Both the position numbers and the translations under genes were made by a program. The notes under the pieces were generated by a model. That model did no database searches. It was not told the origin of the DNA and was given only the letters and a program-made list of their open reading frames with translations. Shown one piece after another: positions 43,293-51,485 of a DNA stretch of 64,000 nucleotides. Within the stretch, counting starts at the first letter, position 1; each line of letters begins with the position of its first letter. The stretch comes from Thermoplasmatota archaeon (lineage in GTDB: Archaea; Thermoplasmatota; Thermoplasmata; Thermoplasmatales; Thermoplasmataceae), in contig JAMCUL010000019.1 in the NCBI GenBank assembly GCA_023381355.1, forward strand, positions 62,001 to 126,000, in the 5' to 3' direction.

Positions 43293-44273
43293 ATGTTTCC
43301 TGAAAACAGGCCAAGAAGAACCAGAAGAACTGAGAATTTGAGGAATCTTGTTTCCGAGACCTCAATCCTGAGGGAAAAACTCATAATGCCCGTATTTGTT
43401 GATGAGAACATCAAGGAACCGAAGGAGATCCAGAGCATGCCCGGAATCTTTTCCTATCCCTTATCGGAGCTTGATTCCTATGCCAGGCACCTGAAAAACA
43501 TAGGGATAAGGAATGTGCTCCTCTTCGGCATTCCCGAATCAAAGGATGGTGAGGGATCACAGGCGTATGATGAGAACGGCATCGTGCAGAAGGCCATCCC
43601 TTATTTCAGGAAGAATGATCTTCTTGTGATAACTGACCTGTGCATGTGCGAATACACAGATCATGGCCACTGCGGCATAGTCGTGAATGGCGACGTTGAC
43701 AATGATGCAACGATTTCATATTACGGGAAGATTGCAGTGAGCCAGGCATCGGCAGGCGCCGACATGATAGCACCTTCAGGGATGATGGACGGGCAGGTTG
43801 CGGAAATCAGGAGATCCCTTGACCAGGCAGGCTTCAACCATATCCCCGTGATGGCGTACTCTGCAAAGTATGCATCAAGCCTCTATGGGCCCTTCCGTGA
43901 TGCAGCACAGTCAACACCTTCCTTTGGGAACAGGAAAACATACCAGATGGATCCTGCTAATGTAAGGGAGGCAATGAGGGAGATAGAGGAGGACATACTC
44001 GAGGGTGCTGATCTCATCATGGTAAAGCCAGCCCTGTTCTATCTTGACGTGGTAAGGGAGGCAAGACAGAGGTTCGATCTTCCACTGGTTTCATACGGGG
44101 TCAGCGGCGAGTACTCGCTCATCATGAATGGCATCAGGCAAAAACTGATCGCTGAGAGTGCAATTGACGAGTATCTGACCTCCATATTCAGGGCGGGTGC
44201 CGACATGGTCATAACCTACTTTGCCCAGTACCTCTGTGAAAGGACACAGGACGGGAAAAACAATCCGGAATAA
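43293..44273 (+). CDS. hemB: Porphobilinogen synthase (delta-aminolevulinate dehydratase)
   Basis: 326 residues. Zinc ligands Cys117, Cys119 and Cys127 in DLCMCEYTDHGHCG, Schiff-base lysines Lys192 (MAYSAKYAS) and Lys245 (IMVKPALFY). It joins two 5-aminolevulinates into porphobilinogen, the second step of tetrapyrrole synthesis. The zinc-dependent type is indicated by the three cysteines. The haem made would serve the cytochrome bd oxidase in this window. Single gene with its own promoter. Confidence 0.97.
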   Translation: MFPENRPRRTRRTENLRNLVSETSILREKLIMPVFVDENIKEPKEIQSMPGIFSYPLSELDSYARHLKNIGIRNVLLFGIPESKDGEGSQAYDENGIVQKAIPYFRKNDLLVITDLCMCEYTDHGHCGIVVNGDVDNDATISYYGKIAVSQASAGADMIAPSGMMDGQVAEIRRSLDQAGFNHIPVMAYSAKYASSLYGPFRDAAQSTPSFGNRKTYQMDPANVREAMREIEEDILEGADLIMVKPALFYLDVVREARQRFDLPLVSYGVSGEYSLIMNGIRQKLIAESAIDEYLTSIFRAGADMVITYFAQYLCERTQDGKNNPE

Positions 44274-44368
44274 CGTGGAAAACCCACGCAGGAACCATGC
44301 CTTTCTTCAATTCAGGTGAAACTCACACACTTTAAATATTATACAAAAATGTAACCCTGATAGCATTC

Positions 44369-46123
44369 ATGAGGATTACCTACATTCTAGAGATGAGAGA
44401 ACCGCAGAACAGCTTTTTTCAGGTAACGATCAATGTAGAGGGGGTTTCCGAGGAGATAACCCTCATAACAATGCCTGCCTGGACACCAGGTTCATATGCA
44501 ATAAGGGATTTTGCCAGGAACGTAAGGCTCCTGAAGGCACGGACTCCGGAGAATGAATTCCTTGACATACAGAGGAAGGACAAGTCAACATGGAAGGTCC
44601 TCAATGGAAACAACAGGAGTTTCACCATATCCTATGAGGTCTATGCAGGTGAGTTTTCCGTAAGGGAGAGCCACATGGATTCAACCCATGCATACCTGAA
44701 CGGCACAAGCGTGTTCATGTATGTTGAGGGCTACAAGGACCAGTCGGCTGAGCTCATAATAAAGCCATATGGTGACTGGAAGATATCCACTGGACTTGAG
44801 AGGATAGGCGATAACCGTTTCAGGGCAACCAACTATGACATAATTGCAGACAGCCCCATAGAGATAGGACTGCACCGCTCATACTTCTTCACTGTTGACG
44901 GTAAGGAGCACGAGGTGGCAATTTACGGCAACGGAAACCAGGATGACGAGAGGATTGTCAATGATGCAAAGAAGATAGTGGAAACATACAGGACAATGAT
45001 GGGAACACTTCCCTACAAGAGGTACCTCTTCATCATCCACCTTACTGATGAGAACGGAGGCGGCGGGCTGGAACACCTGAACTCCACGACTATTGACATT
45101 GACAGGTTCAGCTTCCTGGAAAGAAAGAAGTACATAAGATTCCTTGAGGTTGTTGCACATGAGTTCTTCCACCTGTGGAACATAAAGAGGATCAGGCCGG
45201 TCGAACTTGGCCCGTTCAATTACAAGGAGGAAAACTACACCACAATGCTCTGGGTTGGAGAGGGGATAACAAACTTCTATGGAAACCTCACTGTCCTCAG
45301 AGCAGGCCTAATAACAAGGGAGGAATACCTCGGACACCTTGCAGACATCATATTCAATTATGAGATGACACCGGGTACAAGATATGAATCTGCATCAGAT
45401 TCATCCTTTGATGCCTGGATCAAGCTCTACAGGCAGTCCCCAAACAACCTGAACAGCTACGTATCATACTACCTGAAAGGGGAGATACTGGGACTCATGA
45501 TCAGCGGGAGGATCTGCGAATACACAAAGGGACAGAAGAACCTGGATGACCTGTTCAGGCATCTAATGGAAAAGTACAACAAGGACGGCAAGGGGTACAC
45601 AGAGAAGGATTTTATCACCTCGCTTGTAGAAATATCTGCCCTTGATTTTGCACCATTCTTCTCAAAGTACGTGAAGGACACCGAGACAGTAGATTTCCAG
45701 AAGGAACTCAGGAGGATTGGCCTTGAACTCACCCCTCATTACCGTAATGAGAACGGGAAATCACCGTCCGGATTCCTTGGCATCCTTGTTCCCCCTGGAA
45801 AGACCTCAGTCTATGCGGTGCTTGAAAATTCTCCTGCACAGAAGGCTGGAATCTGCCCGAAGGATGAGATTGCAGCAATTGACGGGTTCAAGTTCGGTTC
45901 CCACTTCCTGAGATCACTGACTGAAGATTCAAGAATGATGATCGACAACCTGCAGGACCAGAAACCGGGGAAGAAGATGAGGGTACATGTTTTCAGGCAG
46001 GGAATCCTCCATACCTTCGACACAGTTCTGGGCGAGGCACCACCTGAAAAATACAGCGTGAAGGAGATAGAGAATCCAGACGAAAATGTGCTGAAGATAA
46101 GGGAGAAGTTCCTCCTGGGTTAG
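44369..46123 (+). CDS. M61-family metallopeptidase with PDZ domain
   Basis: 584 residues. Beta-rich N-terminal domain (1-150) followed by the gluzincin core: VVAHEFFHLWNIKRIRP with His264, Glu265, His268 (HExxH) and the third zinc ligand Glu in the LWVGEGITNFYG segment. A PDZ domain covers about 475-565 (GILVPPGKTSVYAVLENSPAQKAGI). The family is glycyl aminopeptidase M61. No signal peptide, so it may act on peptides made by the proteasome or tricorn. ATG 44369 with a TATA-like TTTAAATATTATAC about 30 bases upstream. Confidence 0.93.
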   Translation: MRITYILEMREPQNSFFQVTINVEGVSEEITLITMPAWTPGSYAIRDFARNVRLLKARTPENEFLDIQRKDKSTWKVLNGNNRSFTISYEVYAGEFSVRESHMDSTHAYLNGTSVFMYVEGYKDQSAELIIKPYGDWKISTGLERIGDNRFRATNYDIIADSPIEIGLHRSYFFTVDGKEHEVAIYGNGNQDDERIVNDAKKIVETYRTMMGTLPYKRYLFIIHLTDENGGGGLEHLNSTTIDIDRFSFLERKKYIRFLEVVAHEFFHLWNIKRIRPVELGPFNYKEENYTTMLWVGEGITNFYGNLTVLRAGLITREEYLGHLADIIFNYEMTPGTRYESASDSSFDAWIKLYRQSPNNLNSYVSYYLKGEILGLMISGRICEYTKGQKNLDDLFRHLMEKYNKDGKGYTEKDFITSLVEISALDFAPFFSKYVKDTETVDFQKELRRIGLELTPHYRNENGKSPSGFLGILVPPGKTSVYAVLENSPAQKAGICPKDEIAAIDGFKFGSHFLRSLTEDSRMMIDNLQDQKPGKKMRVHVFRQGILHTFDTVLGEAPPEKYSVKEIENPDENVLKIREKFLLG

Positions 46124-46225
46124 TTCGCTTGATCTTCAGGGGTTACTTTCTTCATATATGGGTTTTTTATATGGCTCCAGTTTATGTGAAAATGTAAAAT
46201 ACATGAATATTCTTATACCTTTACA

Positions 46226-47173
46226 TTGGAAGAATATAAGGCAGATATTCTCAGGTACATAAAGTCGTTCCTGAGAGCGCAGGATTTTCTTGTTTCAGAG
46301 GAGTACACCTCGGGCATGTTTGCATTTGATATCATAGCGAAAAATGACGGTGAAACTTACCTGATCAAGGTCAGCTACAACATTGACTCCCTCAAGTCGG
46401 ACCTTGTGATTGAGATGCAGAGGTTTGCATCCTCATTCAACATATCCGCACTGGTCATAGGTGTCAGGAGCGGCACGGGCTTCCTTGAGGACGGAATCAT
46501 ATATTTCAGGCACAGGATGCCGATCATGACACCGGGAACATTCTCTGAATATATCAGGGGGAACAGGCCATACATATACTCCGGGCCCGGCGGATACTAT
46601 GTGCCCATAGACGGCAGGAAGATGCAGGAGGCCAGGGTCAGTTCCGGGAGCTCAATCGGGTATGTTTCAGGAAGGATCGGGCTGTCAAGGAGATCGATCT
46701 CGCTTTATGAATCAGGAAGTTCCACAACACTTGACGTGTTTGAGAAACTTGTGGAAATATTGAAGGCCGATATAAGCAGGACAATAGATCTCATGGAAAT
46801 TACCAGGGAATGGGGGAACATTTCGGAGAACGGTGTTGAGGAGGACCTTTTCATGAACCTGGCAAGGAAGATGCTTACAGAGCTCGGCATAATGACCGAG
46901 ACGTTCAGGAAGTTCCCCTTCAATGCCCTGGGTAAGAGCGAGGACAGGGACATGTTCGTCATGGGGCTCTTTGAGGAACTTTCAAAGAATGCCTCAAGGG
47001 TTCCAACCATAAAGCAGATATCTGATTTCGTTGAGAAGGAGCCCATAATTATCGTTGAGGAGAAGACTGAAAGGGATTCCATTGGTGGATGCCAGGTGAT
47101 CTCCCTGAAGGAAATCAAGGAGAGGGGGCTGTCCAGGATCCTGGAGAACAGGGAAAGAAAGGGTGTCAGGTAA
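46226..47173 (+). CDS. COG1395-type archaeal HTH regulator
   Basis: 315 residues from TTG 46226. The N-terminal 100 residues resemble a PD-(D/E)xK nuclease-like fold (FAFDIIAKNDGETYLIKVSYN), followed by an XRE HTH at about 133-185 (SIGYVSGRIGLSRRSISLYESG). This pairing is characteristic of a family of putative archaeal transcription regulators present across Thermoplasmata. It is probably inactive as a nuclease and uses that part for binding. The next gene begins three bases after its stop. Confidence 0.88.
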   Translation: MEEYKADILRYIKSFLRAQDFLVSEEYTSGMFAFDIIAKNDGETYLIKVSYNIDSLKSDLVIEMQRFASSFNISALVIGVRSGTGFLEDGIIYFRHRMPIMTPGTFSEYIRGNRPYIYSGPGGYYVPIDGRKMQEARVSSGSSIGYVSGRIGLSRRSISLYESGSSTTLDVFEKLVEILKADISRTIDLMEITREWGNISENGVEEDLFMNLARKMLTELGIMTETFRKFPFNALGKSEDRDMFVMGLFEELSKNASRVPTIKQISDFVEKEPIIIVEEKTERDSIGGCQVISLKEIKERGLSRILENRERKGVR

Positions 47174-47176
47174 GAG

Positions 47177-47806
47177 ATGGATGTGCTTGATGTAGACCAG
47201 AATTTTGAGGTCGTTTTTGCAATCAAGGGCCTGGTTTCTGAGGGTGATAGGGTCAGAGACAGACTGTATGAATATCTCCCGGGAATGATCTTGATAGGGA
47301 TATCCCCTGAGGAGCTGGAAGGGCTGAAGAAATTCATGGAGGAACCGTTCACGGTGCCCATGGGTGATTATGAGGTCATATACGGGACGATCCTCTCAAA
47401 ATTTGGGGAGGTCGAGATACCGCCGCCAATATTTACCCAGGCTGTAACCTATGGCGTGAACAGGAACATACCCATGAAGGGAATCGATCTTGACGAGGAT
47501 ACATTCGGTGATTTTTACGGCGAGAATTTCAGGATAAGGGACCTGGTCAGATACATACGGAAGAAGAGGAGGATGATGAGGAGGGAGTTCAACCTCAACT
47601 CCCCTGAGGAATTCGTCGTGGACTGGAAGAATGAGATAGAGACCAATCCGGGCCTGAAGAAGATGGAGGAAAGCCGTAGCGCCCAGATATGCACTGCAAT
47701 CAGCAATGCAAGAAAGGAGATGCCGGATGAGAGGATAATGGCAGTGATTGAATATGAGATGAAGGATGATGTTGAGAGATCACTGAGAGGCCAGCCTGTA
47801 TCGTGA
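47177..47806 (+). CDS. Conserved-type soluble protein of unknown function
   Basis: 209 residues, rich in charged residues, without membrane helices. Segments GMILIGISPEELEGLKKFM, GVNRNIPMKGIDLDEDTFG and the very basic RYIRKKRRMMRRE stand out. The acidic IDLDED followed by basic helix could bind nucleic acid or a metal, but no family is recognised. It is co-transcribed with the COG1395 regulator and its 3' end overlaps rlmE by 27 bases (convergent). Confidence 0.75.
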   Translation: MDVLDVDQNFEVVFAIKGLVSEGDRVRDRLYEYLPGMILIGISPEELEGLKKFMEEPFTVPMGDYEVIYGTILSKFGEVEIPPPIFTQAVTYGVNRNIPMKGIDLDEDTFGDFYGENFRIRDLVRYIRKKRRMMRREFNLNSPEEFVVDWKNEIETNPGLKKMEESRSAQICTAISNARKEMPDERIMAVIEYEMKDDVERSLRGQPVS

Positions 47807-48370
47807 GAATATTATGTAGATCTCACTGCTCTCGGATCTTGAAGATGCAGGCTTGGTGATATACACCTTCTTGAAATTCCCCTTATACCTGTCTATGAAT
47901 TCCTTCGTCATGTCTCCCTGGAACTGCTTCACCACTACGGTCCCATCCATCAGGAGCAGGGGATCGCAGTGTTCCATCACGGCCGTGCATATCTCCACGG
48001 ACATGGCATGATCCCTGTCATGCTGCCCTGTTGTGTGGGACATTGCATCCGACAGGTACAGATCAAAACCGTCTCCGGAAAGCTCCCTGATCCTCTCCCA
48101 GGTAGCCTCATTCCTTATGTCTCCCCTTATATTGACCGGAAGTTCACCACCCTTCGGGGCAGTGAGATCCACGCATAGGAGTTTTTCAGGATTCCTCTCC
48201 ATTATGACATCTGTCCATCCACCCGGGGATGATCCTATCTCGAGGACCCTCATCCCGGAAAATAGGATGGGAAACTTCCTGTCTATGTCTATGAGCTTGT
48301 AGGCAGCCCTGCTGCCGTATCCATGTTTCCTGGCCTTCCTGTAATAGGCGTCCTTCCTCTTCTCCATCAT
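47780..48370 (-). CDS. rlmE: 23S rRNA 2'-O-methyltransferase RlmE (FtsJ)
   Basis: 196 residues. SAM motif VLEIGSSPGGWTDV at about 39-52. The catalytic K-D-K-E tetrad is visible: Lys in SRAAYKL, Asp in YLSDAMSH, Lys in VVKQFQGD and Glu in SSEIYI. FtsJ methylates the ribose of U2552 in 23S rRNA. Length fits the short bacterial/archaeal form without fusion. The ATG shares ATGA with the stop of gcvH upstream. Its 3' end overlaps the gene of unknown function on the other strand. Confidence 0.96.
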   Translation of the reverse strand: MMEKRKDAYYRKARKHGYGSRAAYKLIDIDRKFPILFSGMRVLEIGSSPGGWTDVIMERNPEKLLCVDLTAPKGGELPVNIRGDIRNEATWERIRELSGDGFDLYLSDAMSHTTGQHDRDHAMSVEICTAVMEHCDPLLLMDGTVVVKQFQGDMTKEFIDRYKGNFKKVYITKPASSRSESSEIYIIFSRYRLASQ

Positions 48371-48741
48371 TCACCTATGAATTTCCTGTATTCCTCTGGC
48401 GACATCAGCCCGGATGGCTTTGAATCCAGCCTGATCTTTACAAGCCAGGAGTTGTATGGATCCCTGTTTATCAGCTCAGGCTTGTCGTCAAGGGCCCTGT
48501 TCACCTCAATGACAGTTCCGTCCACAGGAGAGAATACATCCTCTGCAGACTTTACGGATTCAACTGTAAGCATTGGCTTTCCTGCAAACACCTTCCTGTT
48601 GAGATCTGGAAGATCCACGTAGACAACATCAGTGAGCTGCTTCTGGGCAAAATCACTGACGCCGACTGTTGCTGTTTCTCCATCGATACTGACCCATTCA
48701 TGAGTCCTGGCATACAGAAGTCCTTCCTTTATGACACTCAT
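48367..48741 (-). CDS. gcvH: Glycine cleavage system H protein
   Basis: 124 residues. Lipoyl-lysine Lys64 in VESVKSAEDVFSP, followed by PVDGTVIEVN and ending NSWLVKIRL. Standard lipoyl domain. It carries the aminomethyl group between P-protein (genes at 30.9-33.6 kb), T-protein and dihydrolipoyl dehydrogenase. It precedes rlmE with a 4-base overlap. ATG 48741 with TATTTATAC on the minus strand about 25 bases upstream. Confidence 0.96.
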   Translation of the reverse strand: MSVIKEGLLYARTHEWVSIDGETATVGVSDFAQKQLTDVVYVDLPDLNRKVFAGKPMLTVESVKSAEDVFSPVDGTVIEVNRALDDKPELINRDPYNSWLVKIRLDSKPSGLMSPEEYRKFIGE

Positions 48742-48752
48742 ATGTGTGTAAG

Positions 48753-48772
48753 ATTAAAATAGTATAAATATT
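48753..48772. promoter_or_regulatory. Interleaved divergent promoters of gcvH and thpR
   Basis: Only 42 bases separate the two start codons. TATTTATAC on the minus strand (48770-48762) is about 25 bases from the gcvH ATG; ATTAAAATA on the plus strand (48753-48761) is about 27 bases from the thpR GTG. Both genes would thus be leaderless, and the two TATA boxes lie side by side. Confidence 0.5.
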
Positions 48773-48783
48773 CTCATAAATAT

Positions 48784-49293
48784 GTGAGAGCGTTCATAGG
48801 TATCCGTATCCCGGAGTTCAGTGGGTATGACAGGCTCAGGGAACGGCTCGCCATGGAATTTGGCGGGAACGCGAGGATCGTTGAACCAGGCAACCTTCAC
48901 ATAACCCTCAGGTTTCTTGGAGAGGTTTCGGAGGATGAGTGTGGGGAGGTGTGGAACAGGATCGCGTTTCCACGTGATTCCTTCAGTATAACAGGGAATG
49001 GCATCGGGCATTTTCCGGAGGGAAAAACCAGTGCAAGGGTCATATTCGTACCGGTGCTGTCAGATGATCTGGAAAGGATCGCCATGAGCAACCCTGAACT
49101 GAGGGATCAGGAAAAGGACTTCCACTGCACCGTTGCAAGGCTTAAGAAGCCGCAGCACGTGAATGACATTGAGGATGAATTCCGGGCTGTGACGTTCTTC
49201 AGCTTTCCAGTGAAAAGGATTTCACTTTTCAGGAGCCAGCTCCTCAGGACCGGCCCTGTATATGAGGAACTGTTGTTCCATCAGCTTATGTAG
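48784..49293 (+). CDS. thpR: RNA 2',3'-cyclic phosphodiesterase (ThpR/LigT)
   Basis: 169 residues from GTG 48784. Two HxTx motifs, HITLRFLG at about 39-46 and HCTVARLK near 118, form the active site of the 2H phosphoesterase family. It opens 2',3'-cyclic phosphates to 2'-phosphates and can ligate 2'-5' in vitro. Archaeal members may act in tRNA splicing metabolism. N-terminal MRAFIGIRIPE is typical. Its 3' end overlaps the next minus-strand gene by 13 bases. Confidence 0.94.
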   Translation: MRAFIGIRIPEFSGYDRLRERLAMEFGGNARIVEPGNLHITLRFLGEVSEDECGEVWNRIAFPRDSFSITGNGIGHFPEGKTSARVIFVPVLSDDLERIAMSNPELRDQEKDFHCTVARLKKPQHVNDIEDEFRAVTFFSFPVKRISLFRSQLLRTGPVYEELLFHQLM

Positions 49294-49595
49294 TTTATGG
49301 AATCCTTTGATATATTCTTCTTCTCCTGGACGACCTCATCCGGGCTGAACTCGATTGCAATGAGGTTTGACACTGGAATCAACCTGAGGAGCTCCTTCTG
49401 GCCATCCACCTTGAATACCAGTGCCCCTTCCTCTCCAAGTATGGTATATCCTGCAAATTCACCGTTGGTCTCCATGGGGTCATCCTTTCCGCTGTCAGAC
49501 AATACTCTGTATTTTCCACCTTTCCTGATCTCTATCATATCCATTTTGCTCAGCATCTCCATTATGTTGATTATCTTCTCTTCAGTAATTTTCAA
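49281..49595 (-). CDS. Small protein of unknown function, possible winged helix
   Basis: 104 residues from TTG 49595. The N-terminus EEKIINIMEMLSKMDMIEIRKGGKYRVL resembles a winged-helix half (helix and wing), followed by a beta-rich region (FAGYTILGEEGALVFKVDGQKELLRLIPVSNLIAIEFSPDEVV) that may be a small Sm-like or PRC-barrel-like module. No family is certain. It overlaps thpR convergently. It lies 33 bases after the winged-helix gene on the same strand, so the two may be co-transcribed. Confidence 0.65.
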   Translation of the reverse strand: MKITEEKIINIMEMLSKMDMIEIRKGGKYRVLSDSGKDDPMETNGEFAGYTILGEEGALVFKVDGQKELLRLIPVSNLIAIEFSPDEVVQEKKNISKDSINYIS

Positions 49596-49628
49596 CTGAT
49601 AATGATAACTTTCTATGTAATAATATTT

Positions 49629-50063
49629 TCATTGCTTTCTTGATAGGCGCCATACATGCTCAACTGTCTTCCCATAGTTCTCAAGAGCCATGTTTATGTT
49701 GATCTTGACCCAGTTCCAGGCAGTCTCAAGGTTGCCTCCCCTCAGGCGGTATTTCTTTGTCTTCCCGTCCTGCTCCTCCTCCAGTAGATCCATTGACTTC
49801 AGCTTGTTCAGGTGCCTGTACAGGGTGGTTCTTGATGTCCTGAGGTATGCCATGAGCTCGTCGCCGGTCCAGTAACGATCTGCGTTGTCAAGGAAGCACT
49901 CCCGGAAGAGGCGGAAATACACGGACCTGCTTATGCTCTCGTAGTCAGTGTTTGGATTCAGCCTCGGTATGTATCCAATATCCGACAGGAAGTACGCAAT
50001 ACTCCTGTTTAAATCCTGATCCAGAACCCTCTGTGGCATCGAAGCGATTGTAATTTTGAACAT
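49629..50063 (-). CDS. Winged-helix transcriptional regulator
   Basis: 144 residues. HTH around TGDELMAYLRTSRTTLYRHLNKLKSMDLL with wing EEEQDGKTKKYRL, the ArsR/MarR-like pattern; the helix NWVKININMALENYGKTVEHVW at the end is suited to dimerisation. ATG 50063 lies only eight bases from the upstream end of the aroD frame, with the palindromic AAAAATATTTTT about 28 bases upstream. It may therefore control the divergent aroD gene or itself. Confidence 0.85.
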   Translation of the reverse strand: MFKITIASMPQRVLDQDLNRSIAYFLSDIGYIPRLNPNTDYESISRSVYFRLFRECFLDNADRYWTGDELMAYLRTSRTTLYRHLNKLKSMDLLEEEQDGKTKKYRLRGGNLETAWNWVKININMALENYGKTVEHVWRLSRKQ

Positions 50064-50071
50064 GCAGTTTC

Positions 50072-50794
50072 ATGATGCAGTTCACAAAAATATTTTTATG
50101 CTTTCCAGATGTGGATGATGCCTTGAATGAATTTAGATGCAGAGATCTGAAAAGAACCGGGAGAAAGCCCAATATTGTGGTATCCCTGGTACCTGTCCTG
50201 AGTGGTCTTGATCAGCTTCGAACAGATTACGGTAAGCATGGGTTCATCCCCGAGCTCAGGTTTGATCTTTCTGGAATGAACAGGAAACAGATCGAGCAGT
50301 ATCTCGGGAGGTTCGAGGAATCTGGCATGAAGGGAATCTTCACCTTCAGGGATGAGGATCCGGGGAAGCTGGAAAAATTTTACTCTCTGGCCATCCCTCA
50401 TGAAAATCTTGTGATGGATATAGAACTGGAATCCTTCAATGGCATCAGTATTGAGGTTGACCGGGAGAGGCTGATCGTCTCTTCTCATTTCAGGAGTCCT
50501 GCCGCCACAATGGGAAAATTTTCACGTATATCCCAGATGGAATGCGGTGCAATCAAGATTGCCACATATTCTGATACTGCGGAAACGGTAAGGATCATGT
50601 GGGAGATAGATTCAGCAAGGGATGGCAGGCCGGTATCGTTCACGCCCATGGGAAGGGATACCATGGCGAGGATTGTTTCAGGACTTGCAGTCAACGATTT
50701 CATGTATTCCCATTATGGGAGGGCACTTGGCGAGGGCCAGCCTGCCTTCATGGATGTTGAGAGGATCATCTCAATCCTCGAGGGATATGAATGA
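50072..50794 (+). CDS. aroD: 3-dehydroquinate dehydratase, type I
   Basis: Up to 240 residues. Type I (Schiff-base) dehydroquinase: acidic MDIELES near 111, catalytic His in LIVSSHFRS, Schiff-base Lys in CGAIKIATYS, Arg in MGRDTMARI and the closing loop GRALGEGQPAF. It forms 3-dehydroshikimate in the shikimate pathway. The start is uncertain. ATG 50072 would put the first 16 codons upstream of and across a palindromic TATA element at 50086-50097; TTG 50120 lies about 28 bases after it and gives MNEFRCRDLKRTGRKPNIVV, close to family N-termini. Confidence 0.85.
   Translation: MMQFTKIFLCFPDVDDALNEFRCRDLKRTGRKPNIVVSLVPVLSGLDQLRTDYGKHGFIPELRFDLSGMNRKQIEQYLGRFEESGMKGIFTFRDEDPGKLEKFYSLAIPHENLVMDIELESFNGISIEVDRERLIVSSHFRSPAATMGKFSRISQMECGAIKIATYSDTAETVRIMWEIDSARDGRPVSFTPMGRDTMARIVSGLAVNDFMYSHYGRALGEGQPAFMDVERIISILEGYE
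50086..50097. promoter_or_regulatory. Palindromic TATA element AAAAATATTTTT
   Basis: Perfect 12-base palindrome whose centre is about 28 bases from the minus-strand ATG 50063 and about 28 bases before the plus-strand TTG 50120. It could serve both divergent genes, as TBP binds nearly symmetric sites. Confidence 0.5.
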
Positions 50795-50797
50795 GGT

Positions 50798-51436
50798 TCA
50801 GATGCCCTGCACTATTGCTATTATTCCGCTTGTTATGAGTTCCACTGCTATTGAGGCCAGAAGCAGCCCCATTATCCTTGATATCACGGTTGTTCCTGTT
50901 TTCCCAAGTTTCCTCGATATTGTTGTCGAGAAGTACAGGATCACGTAGGAAAGAACCAGGACGAGAACCATTCCCACAACGAGTGCAATCTTCAGTGATA
51001 CTGTGCTGGCCCTTGAATTGAGGAGTATTGCAGTTGTGATTGATCCCGGGCCCGCAAGGAGTGGAGTCCCTATGGGTACTATGCCTACTGCATCCCTCTC
51101 TGCATAATCCATGCTCTCCTCCTTCGTGAGCTTGGTGTTTGATGTCTTTCCCTGGAGCATGTCAAAGGCAACCTTGAAAAGCAGGAACCCGCCTGCGATC
51201 TTGAAATCGTTTATGCTTATCCCGAGAATCTCGAAGATGTATACACCGACAAGAATGAATCCAAAAAGCATCCCTCCTGCCATGAAGATGCTGTTCTTTA
51301 TCACCTTAACCCTCTCTGCAACGCTGAAATCCTCCGTAAGAAACACGGTGGTTGGAACGGCCCCAACAGGATTCATGATTGCAAACAGGGCTGTTGCAAC
51401 ATACCCGAAAAACTCAAGAGTGCCAAGGAGATCCAA
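50798..51436 (-). CDS. MarC-family integral membrane protein, second copy
   Basis: 212 residues, six helices. Hallmarks: FAIMNPVGAVPTTVFLT in helix 1 (NP-x-G instead of DP-x-G), IAGGFLLFKVAFDML and GIVPIGTPLLAGPGSIT. Paralogue of the 37.7-38.3 kb gene, from which it differs strongly at the N-terminus. Function unknown. The end is three bases from the aroD stop (convergent). ATG 51436; divergent from the unknown gene at 51.5 kb. Confidence 0.94.
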   Translation of the reverse strand: MDLLGTLEFFGYVATALFAIMNPVGAVPTTVFLTEDFSVAERVKVIKNSIFMAGGMLFGFILVGVYIFEILGISINDFKIAGGFLLFKVAFDMLQGKTSNTKLTKEESMDYAERDAVGIVPIGTPLLAGPGSITTAILLNSRASTVSLKIALVVGMVLVLVLSYVILYFSTTISRKLGKTGTTVISRIMGLLLASIAVELITSGIIAIVQGI

Positions 51437-51485
51437 TTCAACTGTGAATTTTAACCTGCTTATTATTTTTTATCAGTCACTTGGG

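Noticed and set aside
51111-51485. 125-codon N-terminal extension of the unknown gene at 51.5 kb
   Set aside because: Runs antisense through the MarC gene; the promoter at about 51463 and ATG at 51486 fit better.
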